64,000 nucleotides of DNA from Streptomyces antimycoticus. GTDB lineage: Bacteria; Actinomycetota; Actinomycetes; Streptomycetales; Streptomycetaceae. Location: assembly GCF_005405925.1 (NCBI RefSeq), contig NZ_BJHV01000001.1, positions 1,426,001 to 1,490,000 of the forward strand, given 5' to 3'. The translations under genes were made by a program, and so were the position numbers. The notes under the pieces are model-generated. The model was not told the DNA's origin. It searched no databases and saw only the letters and a program-made list of their open reading frames with translations. Shown in pieces: positions 34,858-41,773 of this stretch (position 1 is its first letter; every line of letters starts with the position of its first letter).

Positions 34858-35865
34858 TTACGCACTCATGACCGGGCAGCCCGGCGAGGTGTGACACCCA
34901 TGGCCGTGTGAGGTGGGTCTCCGCGGCCGTGTCATCGCCGTACCGTCCGGGCGACCGGAGGCGGCCGCGCAGCGGGAGCGCGAAGCGAGGAATGCGGCGA
35001 TCTTGCTCGGGCTGAACACCCACATCACCTTGTGGATGCCGTCCTTCGAGGCGGCCACCGTCAGGAACGCCGCGGGCTCGCCATCCCGGTAACACACCAC
35101 GCCCGTAAGGCCGTTGGCCTCGACCAACCTGGGCTCCGCGTCCCGCCAGAGCCGCGGATAGGTCGCCAGTTTGGCGATACGCGCAGGGCCCAGCACCGGG
35201 ATACGCGCGCAGGCCCGCAGACCGTTGCCGTCGGACAGACTGGTGGCATCGGGGGCGAGAAGGGCCTCCAGCGATGCCACGTCCCCGGTTCGAGCCGCGG
35301 AGACGAAGGCGTTCAGCAGGCGCCGGTGCTCCGCCGTGTCCACGCTCTCCCGCTGCTCGTCCGACAGATGCTTGCGGGCACGGCTGACGATCTTCCGCAC
35401 GTAGACAGGGCTGATGTGCAGCATGTCGGCGATCTCGGGGTAGCCGTAGTCGAACGCCTCACGCAGCACATACGCGGCGCGCTCGACGGGGCTCAGCTTC
35501 TCCAGCACCAGCAGCAGGGCCAGTTCCAGTGCCTCCGCGCGCTGCGCGCCCACCTCCGGATCCGCGCTGGTGTCGATGGGCTCGGGCAGCCACGGCCCGA
35601 TGTAGGTCTCCCGGCGTACACGCGCCGATTGGGCCACGTTGATGGCCAACCGGGTCGTGGTGCTCGAGAGGAAGGCCACCGGGCTCAGCACCGCGGAGCG
35701 GTCCGTCTTCTGCCAGCGCAGCCACACCTCCTGGACCACGTCCTCGGCCTCGACCACGCTGCCGAGCACGCGGTAGGCGATGCCGAACAGCCGCCCCCGG
35801 TGCCGCACGAAGACAGAGACGGCCTCTTCAAGGTCCCCTGCCCAGGGACGCGGTTCGAGATCCAT
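34858..35865 (-). CDS. SigJ/ECF41-like sigma factor with NTF2-like C-terminal domain (copy 1)
   Basis: This 335-residue protein has sigma-2 (RHRGRLFGIAYRVLGSVVEAEDVVQEVWLRW, 22-52) and sigma-4 (AAYVLREAFDYGYPEIADMLHISPVYVRKIVSRARKHL). It carries the WLPEP linker motif (about 91) typical of ECF41. A SnoaL/NTF2-like tail, which in this group regulates sigma activity instead of an anti-sigma factor, follows. Its tail motifs are degenerate: DGNGL for the usual DGGGK, and SPSKI for NPDKL. The last 45 residues are an Arg/Pro-rich extension that overlaps the promoter of the downstream CMD gene. I see no TGTCACA promoter upstream of this gene itself. Confidence 0.88.
   Translation of the reverse strand: MDLEPRPWAGDLEEAVSVFVRHRGRLFGIAYRVLGSVVEAEDVVQEVWLRWQKTDRSAVLSPVAFLSSTTTRLAINVAQSARVRRETYIGPWLPEPIDTSADPEVGAQRAEALELALLLVLEKLSPVERAAYVLREAFDYGYPEIADMLHISPVYVRKIVSRARKHLSDEQRESVDTAEHRRLLNAFVSAARTGDVASLEALLAPDATSLSDGNGLRACARIPVLGPARIAKLATYPRLWRDAEPRLVEANGLTGVVCYRDGEPAAFLTVAASKDGIHKVMWVFSPSKIAAFLASRSRCAAASGRPDGTAMTRPRRPTSHGHGCHTSPGCPVMSA
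34870..34896 (-). promoter_or_regulatory. ECF41-type promoter TGTCACA-N16-GGTC upstream of the CMD gene
   Basis: On the minus strand TGTCACA (34896-34890) is followed by exactly 16 bases and GGTC (34873-34870). The CMD start codon is 36 bases downstream. The element lies within the 3' end of the sigma gene. It is one of five identical -35/-10 pairs between 34.8 and 41.2 kb. Confidence 0.75.
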
Positions 35866-36061
35866 GATCCTGCGGTCATACCTCTGAGTAGTAAGCCGTG
35901 TGCGTTCCTACCTGGCCACACTGGATCGGGACGGTCCTGAATCGCATCGCATAAACGAGTGATTCGAGCCGGTTGCCGCTTCGCGCACCCCGCCATCACC
36001 CAGCGCGGCAGGCCGTCGCTTTGCGTACCGCCCGCCCCGTACAGCCGGCCGATGTGGCCCG

Positions 36062-36559
36062 CTACGAGGCCAGCGTGATGGTGGTCGCCGTTCCCTGCCG
36101 GGCCATCTTCGCGTAGGGGCTCAGCGCACCGGCCTTCTGCAGGAGCGGGGCGGCGACGGCGGGATCGATGCCCGGCCACATGACGGAGAGGTCGACGCGC
36201 AATACGTAGCCACCGTCTTCCGGGTCCCGCCCAAAGGCCACGGACGCCGCCACGGAGATCGCGGCGGGGTCGAGCGCGGCCTGTCGTGCCACCAGACTCA
36301 GCGCCCCGTGAAAACATGCGGCGAGGCCGGCGGCGAACAACTGCTCGGGATTCGTCCCCTGACCGTCTCCTCCCAGCTCCGCGGGCATGCGCAGAGGGAG
36401 ATCCAGGACTCCGTCGGCCGACCGGGCTCTCCCCGAGGCCCGCCCGTGGCGCGCGATCCCACCGCTCACCGTCACGGTCGTCGTGTAGATCGGGGCGAAG
36501 GACTCTCCGTCGAAGTCATGGTCGGTGGACAGCCGGGGCAACCGGATCTGCTCGGTCAT
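36062..36559 (-). CDS. OsmC/Ohr-like protein missing the second redox cysteine
   Basis: This 165-residue OsmC-fold protein has IYTTTVTVSGGIARHGRASGRARS at the N-terminus, GTNPEQLFAAGLAACFHGALSL with the first cysteine, and a C-terminal ALSPYAKMARQGTATTITL. In Ohr/OsmC peroxidases the last region reads CPY; here it is SPY, so the canonical two-cysteine peroxidase site is incomplete. The protein may use another partner or have lost peroxidase activity. Expression is probably from the TGTCACA-type promoter 52 bp upstream, back to back with that of the flavoprotein gene. Confidence 0.85.
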   Translation of the reverse strand: MTEQIRLPRLSTDHDFDGESFAPIYTTTVTVSGGIARHGRASGRARSADGVLDLPLRMPAELGGDGQGTNPEQLFAAGLAACFHGALSLVARQAALDPAAISVAASVAFGRDPEDGGYVLRVDLSVMWPGIDPAVAAPLLQKAGALSPYAKMARQGTATTITLAS

Positions 36560-36610
36560 TGCGTCACTCCGTCGACGTTGCGGCATACGGCCGGGCGCGA
36601 ACACCGAGTT

Positions 36611-36637
36611 GACCGGCGAGCCACGCGTGTTGTGACA
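36611..36637 (-). promoter_or_regulatory. ECF41-type promoter TGTCACA-N16-GGTC upstream of osmC-like gene
   Basis: On the minus strand TGTCACA occupies 36637-36631 and GGTC 36614-36611, with a 16-base spacer. The gene's start codon is at 36559. The opposite-facing copy for the flavoprotein begins 48 bp away. Confidence 0.78.
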
Positions 36638-36684
36638 GTCCCTGGTCAATCACCACCCACCACGGGACCGGCGGGAACGAAAGG

Positions 36685-36711
36685 TGTCACATATCCTGGG
36701 ACGGTCTGGTC
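36685..36711 (+). promoter_or_regulatory. ECF41-type promoter TGTCACA-N16-GGTC upstream of the flavoprotein gene
   Basis: TGTCACA at 36685-36691 is followed by 16 bases and GGTC at 36708-36711. The ATG at 36749 with its GGAG ribosome binding site is 37 bases downstream, consistent with a short leader. Confidence 0.78.
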
Positions 36712-36748
36712 GTAGTGAGTGGCAACCTCTCGACGATCGGAGCAGACC

Positions 36749-38479
36749 ATGGCTATCACCGAACGACGTCTTTCCACCATGGTGCTGGTGATCGGCACCG
36801 GAGGGGCCGGGCTGCGGGCGGCGATCGAACTGGCCGAGGCCGGTGTCGACGTCCTCGCGGTCGGCAAGCGCCCCAAGGAGGACGCCCATACCGCCCTCGC
36901 CGCCGGAGGGATCAACGCCGCCCTGGGCACCATGGATCCCGAGGACAGCTGGCAGCAGCACGCCGCCGACACGCTCAAAGAGAGCTATCTGCTGGCCGAT
37001 CCCCGCACGGTCCAGATCGTCACCCAGGGCGCCGCCCGGGGAATCGACGACCTGGAACGCTACGGCGTGGCCTTCGCCAGGGAAGAGGACGGGCGGATCT
37101 CCCAGCGCTTCTTCGGCGCGCACAAATTCCGGCGCACCGCCTTCGCCGGTGACTACACCGGCCTGGAGATCCAGCGCACCCTCATCAGACGCGCGGAGCA
37201 GCTCGACATCCCCGTGCTCGACGGCGTGTACATCACCCGGCTCCTGGTCCATGACGGGGCCGTTTTCGGCGCGTACGGCTTCGACCTCACGCATGGAACG
37301 CGCTATCTGATCCACGCCGACGCCGTCATTCTCGCGGCGGGTGGCCATACCCGTATCTGGCGCCGCACCTCCTCACGGCGCGACGAGAACACGGGCGACT
37401 CCTTCCGCCTGGCCGTGGAGGCCGGAGCCCGGCTGCGCGACCCCGAGCTGGTGCAGTTCCATCCCTCCGGGATCATCGAGCCGGAGAACGCGGCCGGCAC
37501 CCTCGTCAGCGAGGCCGCACGGGGTGAGGGCGGCACGCTGCGCAATGCGCTCGGGGAACGGTTCATGACCCGCTACGACCCGGCGCGTATGGAGCTGTCC
37601 ACCCGCGATCGCGTGGCCCTGGCCTCCTACACGGAGATCAAGGAAGGGCGCGGGACTCCCAACGGCGGAGTGTGGCTCGACGTCTCCCATCTGCCACGGC
37701 ACACGATCATGACGAGGCTCCCCCGCGTCTATCAGACGCTGCTGGACCTCCAGATGCTGGACATCACCCGCGATCCGATCGAGATCGCGCCCACGGCGCA
37801 CTACTCGATGGGTGGGGTGTGGGTGCGTCCCGAGGACCACAGCACCGACGTCCGCGGTCTGTACGCCATCGGTGAGGCGTCGAGCGGGCTGCACGGCGCC
37901 AACCGCCTCGGCGGGAACAGCCTCATCGAGCTGCTGGTCTTCGGCCGCATCACGGGCCAGGCGGCCGCCGCCTACTCGGCGTCCCTGACCGCCCAGCCAC
38001 GGTCCGCCTCGGCCGTCGCGGCGGCCCGCGCGGAGATCGACGATCTTCTCGCGGCCGACGGCCGGGAGAATGTCCGCGCCCTGCAGCGCGCCATCCGCAA
38101 CACCATGACCGAGCATGCGGGAGTCGTACGCGACGAGGAAGGGCTGCGCGCCGGGCTGGTGGAGCTCGCGCTGATCGAGAAGAGGATGCAGGACGTCGGC
38201 GTGCACCCGGACATCGCCGGCTTCCAGGACCTCGCGCACGCCTTCGATCTCAAGTCCGCCGCCCTGTCGGCCCGGGCCACCCTCGAAGCGGCGCTGGAGC
38301 GGCGCGAGACCCGCGGCTGCCACAACCGCAGCGACTACCCCGACCTCGATCCCGCTCTGCGGGTCAACCTCGTGTGGTCCCCCACGACCGGTATCACCCA
38401 CGAGAGCATCCCGGCCGCACCGGACGAGATCTCCTCGCTGATGGAGGAGGTCTCGACCGAGGGAAAGCTCGCCGAATGA
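36749..38479 (+). CDS. fumarate reductase / succinate dehydrogenase-type flavoprotein without partner subunits
   Basis: This 576-residue protein is of the SdhA/FrdA/NadB family. It has the FAD loop VLVIGTGGAGLRAAIELAEAGVDVL (11-35), AGGINAALG, the active-site HPSGI and LVSEAARGEGG, the catalytic-arginine region RDRVALASYTEI, and the SMGGVWV and GLHGANRLGGNSLIELLVFGR blocks. An SdhA-type C-terminal helical domain follows. No iron-sulfur or membrane subunit gene lies nearby, so it is probably a soluble L-aspartate- or fumarate-type oxidoreductase, or works with a remote partner. It has a TGTCACA-N16-GGTC promoter. A GTG at 36719 is possible, but the ATG has GGAG at the right distance. Confidence 0.88.
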   Translation: MAITERRLSTMVLVIGTGGAGLRAAIELAEAGVDVLAVGKRPKEDAHTALAAGGINAALGTMDPEDSWQQHAADTLKESYLLADPRTVQIVTQGAARGIDDLERYGVAFAREEDGRISQRFFGAHKFRRTAFAGDYTGLEIQRTLIRRAEQLDIPVLDGVYITRLLVHDGAVFGAYGFDLTHGTRYLIHADAVILAAGGHTRIWRRTSSRRDENTGDSFRLAVEAGARLRDPELVQFHPSGIIEPENAAGTLVSEAARGEGGTLRNALGERFMTRYDPARMELSTRDRVALASYTEIKEGRGTPNGGVWLDVSHLPRHTIMTRLPRVYQTLLDLQMLDITRDPIEIAPTAHYSMGGVWVRPEDHSTDVRGLYAIGEASSGLHGANRLGGNSLIELLVFGRITGQAAAAYSASLTAQPRSASAVAAARAEIDDLLAADGRENVRALQRAIRNTMTEHAGVVRDEEGLRAGLVELALIEKRMQDVGVHPDIAGFQDLAHAFDLKSAALSARATLEAALERRETRGCHNRSDYPDLDPALRVNLVWSPTTGITHESIPAAPDEISSLMEEVSTEGKLAE

Positions 38480-38609
38480 CCTCTTACAACACTGCGAATA
38501 CCACTGCGAACAACGCTGCGAAACGCAGACCGGGGGCGCCGCTTCGGCGTCCGCGAGGAGCTCATCGCAGGAGCACCCCGCGCCATGAAATCCGAGAGAG
38601 GAATCCGTT

Positions 38610-39356
38610 ATGAAGATCGTAGTGATCGGTGGAACGGGGCTCATCGGCTCGAAGCTGGTCGGCAAGCTCAACGCACAGGGGCACGAGGCGGTCGCGGCGG
38701 CCCCCAACACCGGGGTCAACACGCTGACCGGCGAGGGTCTGGCCGAGGTCCTGGAGGGCGCGTCGGTCGTGGTCGACGTGTCCAACTCCCCCTCGTTCGA
38801 GGACGAGCCCGTCATGGACTTCTTCCGCACCTCCACCACCAACCTCCTGGCGGCGGAGGCCGAGGCCGGTGTGGCGCACCATGTGGTGCTGTCCGTGGTC
38901 GGCACCGACCGGCTCCAGGGCAGTGGCTACTTCCGGGCCAAGCAGGTGCAGGAGGACCTGATCAAGGCGTCCGGGATCCCGTACTCCATCGTCCACGCCA
39001 CCCAGTTCTTCGAGTTCATGAGCAGGCTGACGGATGCGGCGACCGAGGGCGACACCGTTCATCTGGCCCACGTCAAGATCCGGCCCATCTACTCCGACGA
39101 CTTGGCCACGGCCGTGGACCGCGCCGCGCTCGGTACCCCGACCAACGACGTGGTGGAGGTCGCGGGCCCCGATGAGTTCGAGCTCGACCAGCTCATCCGC
39201 GACATGCTCGCCGCCAAGAACGACCCCCGCCAGGTCGTCGCGGACCCGGGCGCGAAGTACTTCGATGTCGAGCTGCAGGAAACCTCGCTGCTGCCGGGTC
39301 CAGACGCGGAGATCACCGAGACCAAGTTCAACGATTGGCTGGTGCAGCAGCGCTAG
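38610..39356 (+). CDS. NmrA-like NAD(P)-binding oxidoreductase/epimerase
   Basis: This 248-residue atypical SDR has the extended Rossmann loop IVVIGGTGLIGSKLV (3-17), an HHVVLSVVGTDRLQGSGYFRAKQVQEDLI core and a C-terminal VAGPDEFELDQLIRDMLAA block. Such oxidoreductases/epimerases are the third classical partner class of ECF41 sigma factors. It may be cotranscribed with the flavoprotein (130-bp gap) since no TGTCACA site lies in the gap. The degraded gene at 40844 is a paralogue of its C-terminal part. The ATG at 38610 has GAGAGGA upstream. Confidence 0.88.
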   Translation: MKIVVIGGTGLIGSKLVGKLNAQGHEAVAAAPNTGVNTLTGEGLAEVLEGASVVVDVSNSPSFEDEPVMDFFRTSTTNLLAAEAEAGVAHHVVLSVVGTDRLQGSGYFRAKQVQEDLIKASGIPYSIVHATQFFEFMSRLTDAATEGDTVHLAHVKIRPIYSDDLATAVDRAALGTPTNDVVEVAGPDEFELDQLIRDMLAAKNDPRQVVADPGAKYFDVELQETSLLPGPDAEITETKFNDWLVQQR

Positions 39357-39373
39357 CCACCGGGCGGCCGCAC

Positions 39374-39419
39374 GGCGCCCGTCGGCGGAAGGGACCGGCC
39401 GTCCCCCGCCACGGGCGCC
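39374..39419 (+). terminator. terminator after the NmrA-like gene
   Basis: A long stem (GGCGCCCGT then GGCGG, complemented at 39406-39419 with one bulged base) encloses a second hairpin GGGAC/GTCCC. Confidence 0.7.
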
Positions 39420-39473
39420 TTCGCCTGCCCGGCGGAAGAGTGGCACAAAGGTGCCGCGCTACCGGTCCCCAGG

Positions 39474-39500
39474 TGTCACAAGTCGGAGTGCCATCTGGTC
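39474..39500 (+). promoter_or_regulatory. ECF41-type promoter TGTCACA-N16-GGTC upstream of the second sigma gene
   Basis: TGTCACA at 39474-39480 and GGTC at 39497-39500 have a 16-base spacer. It would drive the 107-residue unknown at 39600 and the sigma gene at 39960, giving autoregulation. The leader to 39600 is about 100 bases, with no further gene recognised in it. Confidence 0.78.
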
Positions 39501-39599
39501 ACGCAGGTAGAACAGCGAATCGTCTCACCCGTACCCGTACCTCGACGGCAGGCCGCGCCACCGGCGCGATCGCCCGAGTCGGAATGGAGATGACACAGC

Positions 39600-39923
39600 A
39601 TGCGGCACCATACGGACTCTGATTGCGGCGGGCGTGTTGCTGCGGAGGTCGAGCGTCTTCCCTGCGGCTCCGACCTCGGACTTCATGGCAAGTGGCTGGT
39701 GGGCCTGCAGTTCCACACCGCCGACTTCCAGCGGTTTTGGCTGTACTACGTGGTGGACGGGGCCTGCGATGCGTCTCACGCGGTGTGCCGGGCCCTGCGG
39801 TGTGCCGACCGTGACCCGGACCGCGTGGCCCGCAGTGGGGTCCAGGCCGAAGCCGATCAGATCCAGGTCCAGCAGATCCTTCGGGACGCTCTCGGGTCCT
39901 TCAGCCTGACCCGTTCCTTCTGA
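39600..39923 (+). CDS. hypothetical small protein upstream of sigma factor copy 2
   Basis: This is a 107-residue protein I do not recognise. It contains HGKWLVGLQFHTADFQRFWLYYVVDGACDASHAVCRALRCADRDP and a helical C-terminus (VQAEADQIQVQQILRDALGS), and has five cysteines. Codon use is coding-like and it ends 36 bp before the sigma gene, so it is probably the first gene of that operon. The start has no strong Shine-Dalgarno. Confidence 0.5.
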   Translation: MRHHTDSDCGGRVAAEVERLPCGSDLGLHGKWLVGLQFHTADFQRFWLYYVVDGACDASHAVCRALRCADRDPDRVARSGVQAEADQIQVQQILRDALGSFSLTRSF

Positions 39924-39959
39924 CCGTTGGGCCTTCTGACCCGTTAGGGAGGTTGCCGT

Positions 39960-40853
39960 ATGGAGCCCGCTGACGCGGTGCCGATCGCGGAGCTGCTCGA
40001 CGAGCGCCGGTATCTGCTGGACGTCGCCTACTGGATGCTGGGCGGCCTCCGTGAGGCGGAGAAGGTCGTCGATGAGACCTATCGGCGGTGGTACGGGCTG
40101 TCCGACGCGGAGCGCCGGCAGATCACCGCGGCCCGGTCCTGGCTCGCGAAGACCGCGGGCGGGATCTGTCTGAGCCGGCTCACCCACCCCGACCGGGGTG
40201 CGACCGGCCGGACGGAGGATCACCGCACGGAGACCGGAGACGCCGAGGGGGCACCGGCGAGGCTGGTGGCGGAGGTCAGCCGGGTTCTGCTGAACGCACT
40301 GGACTCTCTGCCACCGCCCGAGCGGGCGGTGTTCGTGCTCCATGACGCCTTCGGCATGGCCCCCGATACGGTCGCCGACATCGTGGGGCGCACCGAGCCG
40401 GAGTGCGCCGAACTCGCCGACCGGGCCCGCCACTGCCTCCGGATGCAGCGCCCACACCCCACGACGCCGGAAGAGCACGATGCCCTCGTCCGCGCCGTCC
40501 GCCGGGCCTGTGCGAGCGAGGACGCCGAGCTGCTGGCGTCGCTGCTGTGTCCGGACGCCACGGCGTTCTTCGACGGCGGTGGCAAGGTCCGGACGCTGAT
40601 CAGGCCCGCACACGGCAGCCGACGGGTCGCCCACAGCCTGCTGACCCTCCTGGCCCACCGCCCGCGCACCACGCTGACCACCCACTCCGTCAACGGGCGC
40701 ACCGGCCTCGTCGCCCGCTACGACCGCCAGGTCGCCGCCGTCATCAGCCTCGATGTCACCGACCACCGCGTCGCACAGGTCTGGGTCGTCCTCAACCCCG
40801 AGAAACTGCGCTCCTGGAACCGGCCCCCCGCCCCCGGTTTCGATCACCTGTGA
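39960..40853 (+). CDS. SigJ/ECF41-like sigma factor with NTF2-like C-terminal domain (copy 2)
   Basis: This protein has 297 residues. The sigma-2 region (RRYLLDVAYWMLGGLREAEKVVDETYRRWYG) and sigma-4 region (ERAVFVLHDAFGMAPDTVADIVGRTEPECAELADRARHCL) are diverged. The tail keeps the ECF41 signatures that copy 1 has lost: DGGGK in FFDGGGKVRTLIRPAHG and NPEKL near the end. Copy 2 lacks the WLPEP linker. GGGAGG precedes the ATG. A TGTCACA promoter 460 bp upstream suggests positive autoregulation. Its 3' end overlaps the remnant NmrA gene on the other strand by 10 bp. Confidence 0.85.
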   Translation: MEPADAVPIAELLDERRYLLDVAYWMLGGLREAEKVVDETYRRWYGLSDAERRQITAARSWLAKTAGGICLSRLTHPDRGATGRTEDHRTETGDAEGAPARLVAEVSRVLLNALDSLPPPERAVFVLHDAFGMAPDTVADIVGRTEPECAELADRARHCLRMQRPHPTTPEEHDALVRAVRRACASEDAELLASLLCPDATAFFDGGGKVRTLIRPAHGSRRVAHSLLTLLAHRPRTTLTTHSVNGRTGLVARYDRQVAAVISLDVTDHRVAQVWVVLNPEKLRSWNRPPAPGFDHL

Positions 40854-41165
40854 GCGCCGGCGTGCCCGTCCAGCCAGTCGCCGTAGCGAGTGGGCGCGAT
40901 ATGAGCGTCGGCGCCGGGGAGGAGATCACCGGGCTTGAGACCGGCGCCGAAGTAGGGGCTGCGGGAGTCGATGAACACCCGGCGGTGCTCCCCGGCGTCG
41001 GTGAGGACGGCACGTACGAACGCGTCGAGCGGGATCTGGGCGGGGCCGGCGATCTCATGGACGCCGAGGAGAGGGCGGGAGCAGGCGGTGTGAGCGACCA
41101 GCGTCGCGACGTCGGCGCAGGACACCGGCTGGATCGACCGGGTAGTGCGCCCGTCTGTGACAGGT
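40844..41165 (-). pseudogene. C-terminal remnant of an NmrA-like oxidoreductase
   Basis: The leftward frame encodes about 105 residues: IQPVSCADVATLVAHTAC, GVHEIAGPAQIPLDAFVRAVLTDAG, and GLKPGDLLPGADAHIAPTRYGDWLDGH. This aligns by eye with the last third of the NmrA-like protein at 38610, including VEVAGPDEFELDQLIRDML and the final FNDWL. The Rossmann domain is absent, so it is a truncated gene. It sits directly beside sigma factor copy 2, the usual place for an ECF41 partner gene. Confidence 0.7.
41136..41162 (-). promoter_or_regulatory. TGTCACA-N16-GGTC match at the truncated NmrA gene
   Basis: On the minus strand TGTCACA is at 41162-41156 and GGTC at 41139-41136, with a 16-base spacer. 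It falls at the 5' edge of the NmrA remnant and partly overlaps its frame. It may be a relic promoter fused to the fragment, or a chance match. Confidence 0.5.
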
Positions 41166-41269
41166 GCCGCTGACGGCAGGGCGGTCCGCTGACGGCTCGC
41201 GGGCGGCGGGGGCAGAAGGACGGCTCACCCGCACTCGTCCACGGGCGCCAAAAAAAGTTCCGCCGGCGA

Positions 41270-41296
41270 TGTCGAGAACCCGCGACCGGCTCCGTC
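41270..41296 (+). promoter_or_regulatory. candidate ECF42-type promoter TGTCGA-N17-CGTC
   Basis: TGTCGA at 41270-41275 and CGTC at 41293-41296 precede the DGPF/YCII gene by about 50 bp. This resembles the promoter motif reported for ECF42 sigma factors, whose genes usually control such a DGPF operon. Confidence 0.5.
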
Positions 41297-41348
41297 CCTG
41301 GGGTGAACGCGACCACAATGGGTCGCATCCGCATCAAGGAGAACCACG

Positions 41349-41768
41349 ATGGCCAAGTACCTGCTGCTGAAGCACTACCGCAGTGCCCCGGCTCCGGTGA
41401 ACAACGTGCCGATGGACCAGTGGACGCCCGAGGAGATCTCGGCGCACGTGCAGTACATGAACGACTTCGCGGCCCGGCTGGAGAAGACCGGCGAGTTCGT
41501 CGACGGTCAGGCGCTCGCCCCTGAGGGGTCGTGGGTGCGGTACGACGGTGAGGGGCGGCCGCCGGTCACCGACGGTCCGTTCGCCGAGACCAAGGACCTC
41601 ATCGCGGGCTGGATGGTGATCGACGTCGACAGCCACGAGCGCGCCGTCGAGCTGGCCGGTGAGCTGTCGGCCGCACCGGGGAAGGACGGGAAGCCGATCC
41701 ACGAGTGGCTGGAGGTGCGTCCGTTCCTGGCCGCCAAGCCCAGCACCACGGAGTGCACTTTCAAGTGA
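41349..41768 (+). CDS. YCII/DGPF-family protein
   Basis: This 139-residue ferredoxin-like-fold protein starts MAKYLLLKHYRSAPAP. It has the WTPEEISAHVQYMNDFAARLEKTGEFVDGQAL block and the family signature VTDGPFAETKDLIAGWMVIDVDSHERAVELAGELSAAPG. DGPF proteins are the near-invariant partners of ECF42 sigma factors; their biochemical role is unknown. The stop codon overlaps a possible GTG start of the sigma gene. AAGGAG lies upstream of the ATG. Confidence 0.93.
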   Translation: MAKYLLLKHYRSAPAPVNNVPMDQWTPEEISAHVQYMNDFAARLEKTGEFVDGQALAPEGSWVRYDGEGRPPVTDGPFAETKDLIAGWMVIDVDSHERAVELAGELSAAPGKDGKPIHEWLEVRPFLAAKPSTTECTFK

Positions 41769-41773
41769 CACAG

